A program made the translations under genes and the position numbers. This document shows positions 62,098 to 64,000 of a stretch of DNA of 64,000 nt, one piece after another. Under the pieces are notes generated by a model that had not been told where the DNA came from, ran no database searches, and saw only the letters and a list, made by a program, of their open reading frames with translations. The stretch's first letter is position 1. Each line of letters begins with the position of its first letter. The stretch is from Diadema setosum (lineage: Eukaryota > Echinodermata > Echinoidea > Diadematoida > Diadematidae): positions 18,754,403-18,818,402 of the forward strand of contig NC_092688.1 in the NCBI RefSeq assembly GCF_964275005.1. The letters are read 5' to 3'.

Positions 62098-64000
62098 GAA
62101 GGTGTCTTCCGTTGTCTTCTGTCATTTTATGGCCTTCTAAAGGTCAAAAAACAAGTTAGACGTAGAAGTATTTATGTCTGGCAATAACAAGTTCTAACTT
62201 GTCTGGATTTGAGAACAACATGAAACACAAACACATAATTTATCAGTTGCTCTAAAAATATCATCAGTATAACATTACACTGTTTACCGTTTTCTATTAG
62301 AAAAAAAAAGATGCTCAAAAAGAAGAGTAAAACAAATTTGTTTTATCTTTGGGGAAATATAACATTATGTTCCATAACTGTATCATGTCATAATGTTTAT
62401 CCCACTACTGACTGTTACTTGACTGTAAACTCATATAACACGTTAGGATAGTGCTGTGAGACCCTGTATGAAAATGAGAGCACAGCAGAGAGAGAGAGAG
62501 AGAGAGAGAGGGAAAAAAAAAGGCTTATTGGGCTTATTTTGGGCTAGAACCGCTTGTTTTGGGCTAGAAAAGCTCTGAGAACACCACTGAGCTTTTAAAG
62601 AGGAATTCCTCTCAAGATCAAAGTTGACTGTGATAGAAGTAACTAGATGAAAAGAATAGTACTTTATTACATGTAAGGTGACCATAGAGTAAATGATGGG
62701 AGTATTTACATAGCTTCCTTGAATAGTGATTTTGATCACAGTTACATAAGCAAATCAAATATCACCTCACAAATTTCCCATTGGCTTGTGCAATATCCTT
62801 CTATAATTTCCCCTCTTAAAATGAAAACATACTATGTCATTTTCTTCACATGAAATCATAATAGCAGCTCACAATCTTGAAATTACAACACTTTTGTTAT
62901 CAATTTTGTAGTTGTTATACTAATCATTGGTTGAAAATAATTACAAAAATATTTGCCTGCCATCCGAAAAAAAGAAGATTATAAGCAGTTTTTAAGATCC
63001 ATGTTGTGTGAATTTTTGACTTTAAACAAATTTAGTATTTCTAATATTTTAAAGCATGTGAAATTACTTGCAGCATGATGTATGACGATGCAACAAAAAC
63101 TTGATATTAAAAAAAATACCTACACTGTGTTTAGGATTTTAACTAAATAAAACATTTTTCTTATACAACGTGGATATTCCATCAAACAATGTAACCTGGC
63201 ATAAATCCAACTGACATCTTGAAAGAGGTATTACATTTTAGTACAAGATGAAATTAGTATCGTCAGATAAAGTAATACACAAGAACAATATGTAGGTATG
63301 GAGCTATTGTGATATTCATTTGATTTTAATACCATGTCCAAGTTTGTTGCTGGACGATTTCAAATGATGATAGAATTTGGGCAGCAGTGTAATGCAAATA
63401 TTTGTCTTTTTAATCTTAATGTATACTTTAATGTAATATGTTTCTGATGTAATAATCAATAAGATATTTCCTAATATTGAGGTAAAAACATATATATCAC
63501 GTAAACTATATTGTAGTCCTGTAAACCTATGCATACCTATAAAAAACACAATATTTTGTTGTTGTTGTTGTTCGGAGTCTCATGCCTGAGCTCAATTTCA
63601 GACTAACCACCACTGCACTGCAAATTCAACAAGAATCTGGCAGTACCTTTTGTACATACAGAATTATTTTTGCTCTAAAAGAATGAAATGAACAAAATCA
63701 TTATGTACTGAGGAAGTACACATATTCTACAGCATAACATCAAGTAATTTATGTGAAATGCATTCTATGTCATGTTGTTCACTTCAACCAATTTACAATA
63801 ATATTGTTTCTGTGAAAATCTTATGGTGGAAAATAGGGCGGTTTTCATAAGGTACTGACCTCTAAATACTGTCTCGACTGATCTGACTTTGCTCAAGGCT
63901 GCTTATCTTCACGACATTCAATTAATACATTCAAGATTATTACCATTCACAGGTCTGGTAGTCCACGGTCACTGGGGGGGGGGGGGGGTGCATAGTAGAG
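62098..64000. other. no gene seen
   Basis: AT-rich intergenic sequence with a (GA)n run at about 62489-62511, a (GTT)n run at 63558-63571 and a G-run at about 63975-63987. No exon recognised. Confidence 0.4.

Overview
The window is animal nuclear DNA: AT-rich, repeat-dense, with GT-AG introns, AATAAA polyadenylation signals and many short dispersed elements. Gene structure and repeat style suggest a marine invertebrate deuterostome, most likely an echinoderm. That assignment is inferred from sequence style and not from a search. No bacterial operon, CRISPR array, viral genome or LTR element was recognised.

Three complete nuclear genes were rebuilt exon by exon, with every splice phase closing. 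(1) A nine-exon MMAB gene (mitochondrial cob(I)alamin adenosyltransferase) lies on the minus strand at 27485-41036. (2) A six-exon CRCP/RPC9 gene (RNA polymerase III subunit) lies on the plus strand at 41687-48174, head-to-head with MMAB across a gap of about 650 bp. (3) A four-exon CHCHD2/CHCHD10-type gene (twin CX9C mitochondrial protein) lies on the minus strand at 53337-57987. A single first exon of an SBSPON-like secreted protein (signal peptide plus somatomedin B domain) is at 4006-4249 on the minus strand; its later exons were not found. Unidentified protein-like frames followed by a polyadenylation signal lie at 58513-59010 on the minus strand.

The left 27 kb is gene-poor. It holds a 5'-truncated non-LTR retrotransposon with an open reverse transcriptase frame (5298-7466), microsatellites, and several non-autonomous DNA transposons with terminal inverted repeats. 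One TTAA-ended element (18784-19927) sits inside an older fold-back element (18693-20077). At 22829-22912 there is a 72-nt exact copy of part of the last MMAB exon, flanked by a 7-bp direct repeat.

The gene-dense right half carries repeats mainly in introns: a 37-bp minisatellite and a 1.5-kb repeat rich in TGACCTTTGACCT boxes in MMAB intron 7, Tigger-like and 90-bp TTAA elements in CHCHD2 and MMAB introns, and a fold-back element with a tRNA-like centre in CRCP intron 1. MMAB and CHCHD2 act in mitochondria and CRCP in RNA polymerase III. They are ordinary housekeeping neighbours and not a pathway cluster. I found no convincing new multi-gene system; the most unusual signals are the MMAB exon-fragment insertion and the structured repeats.
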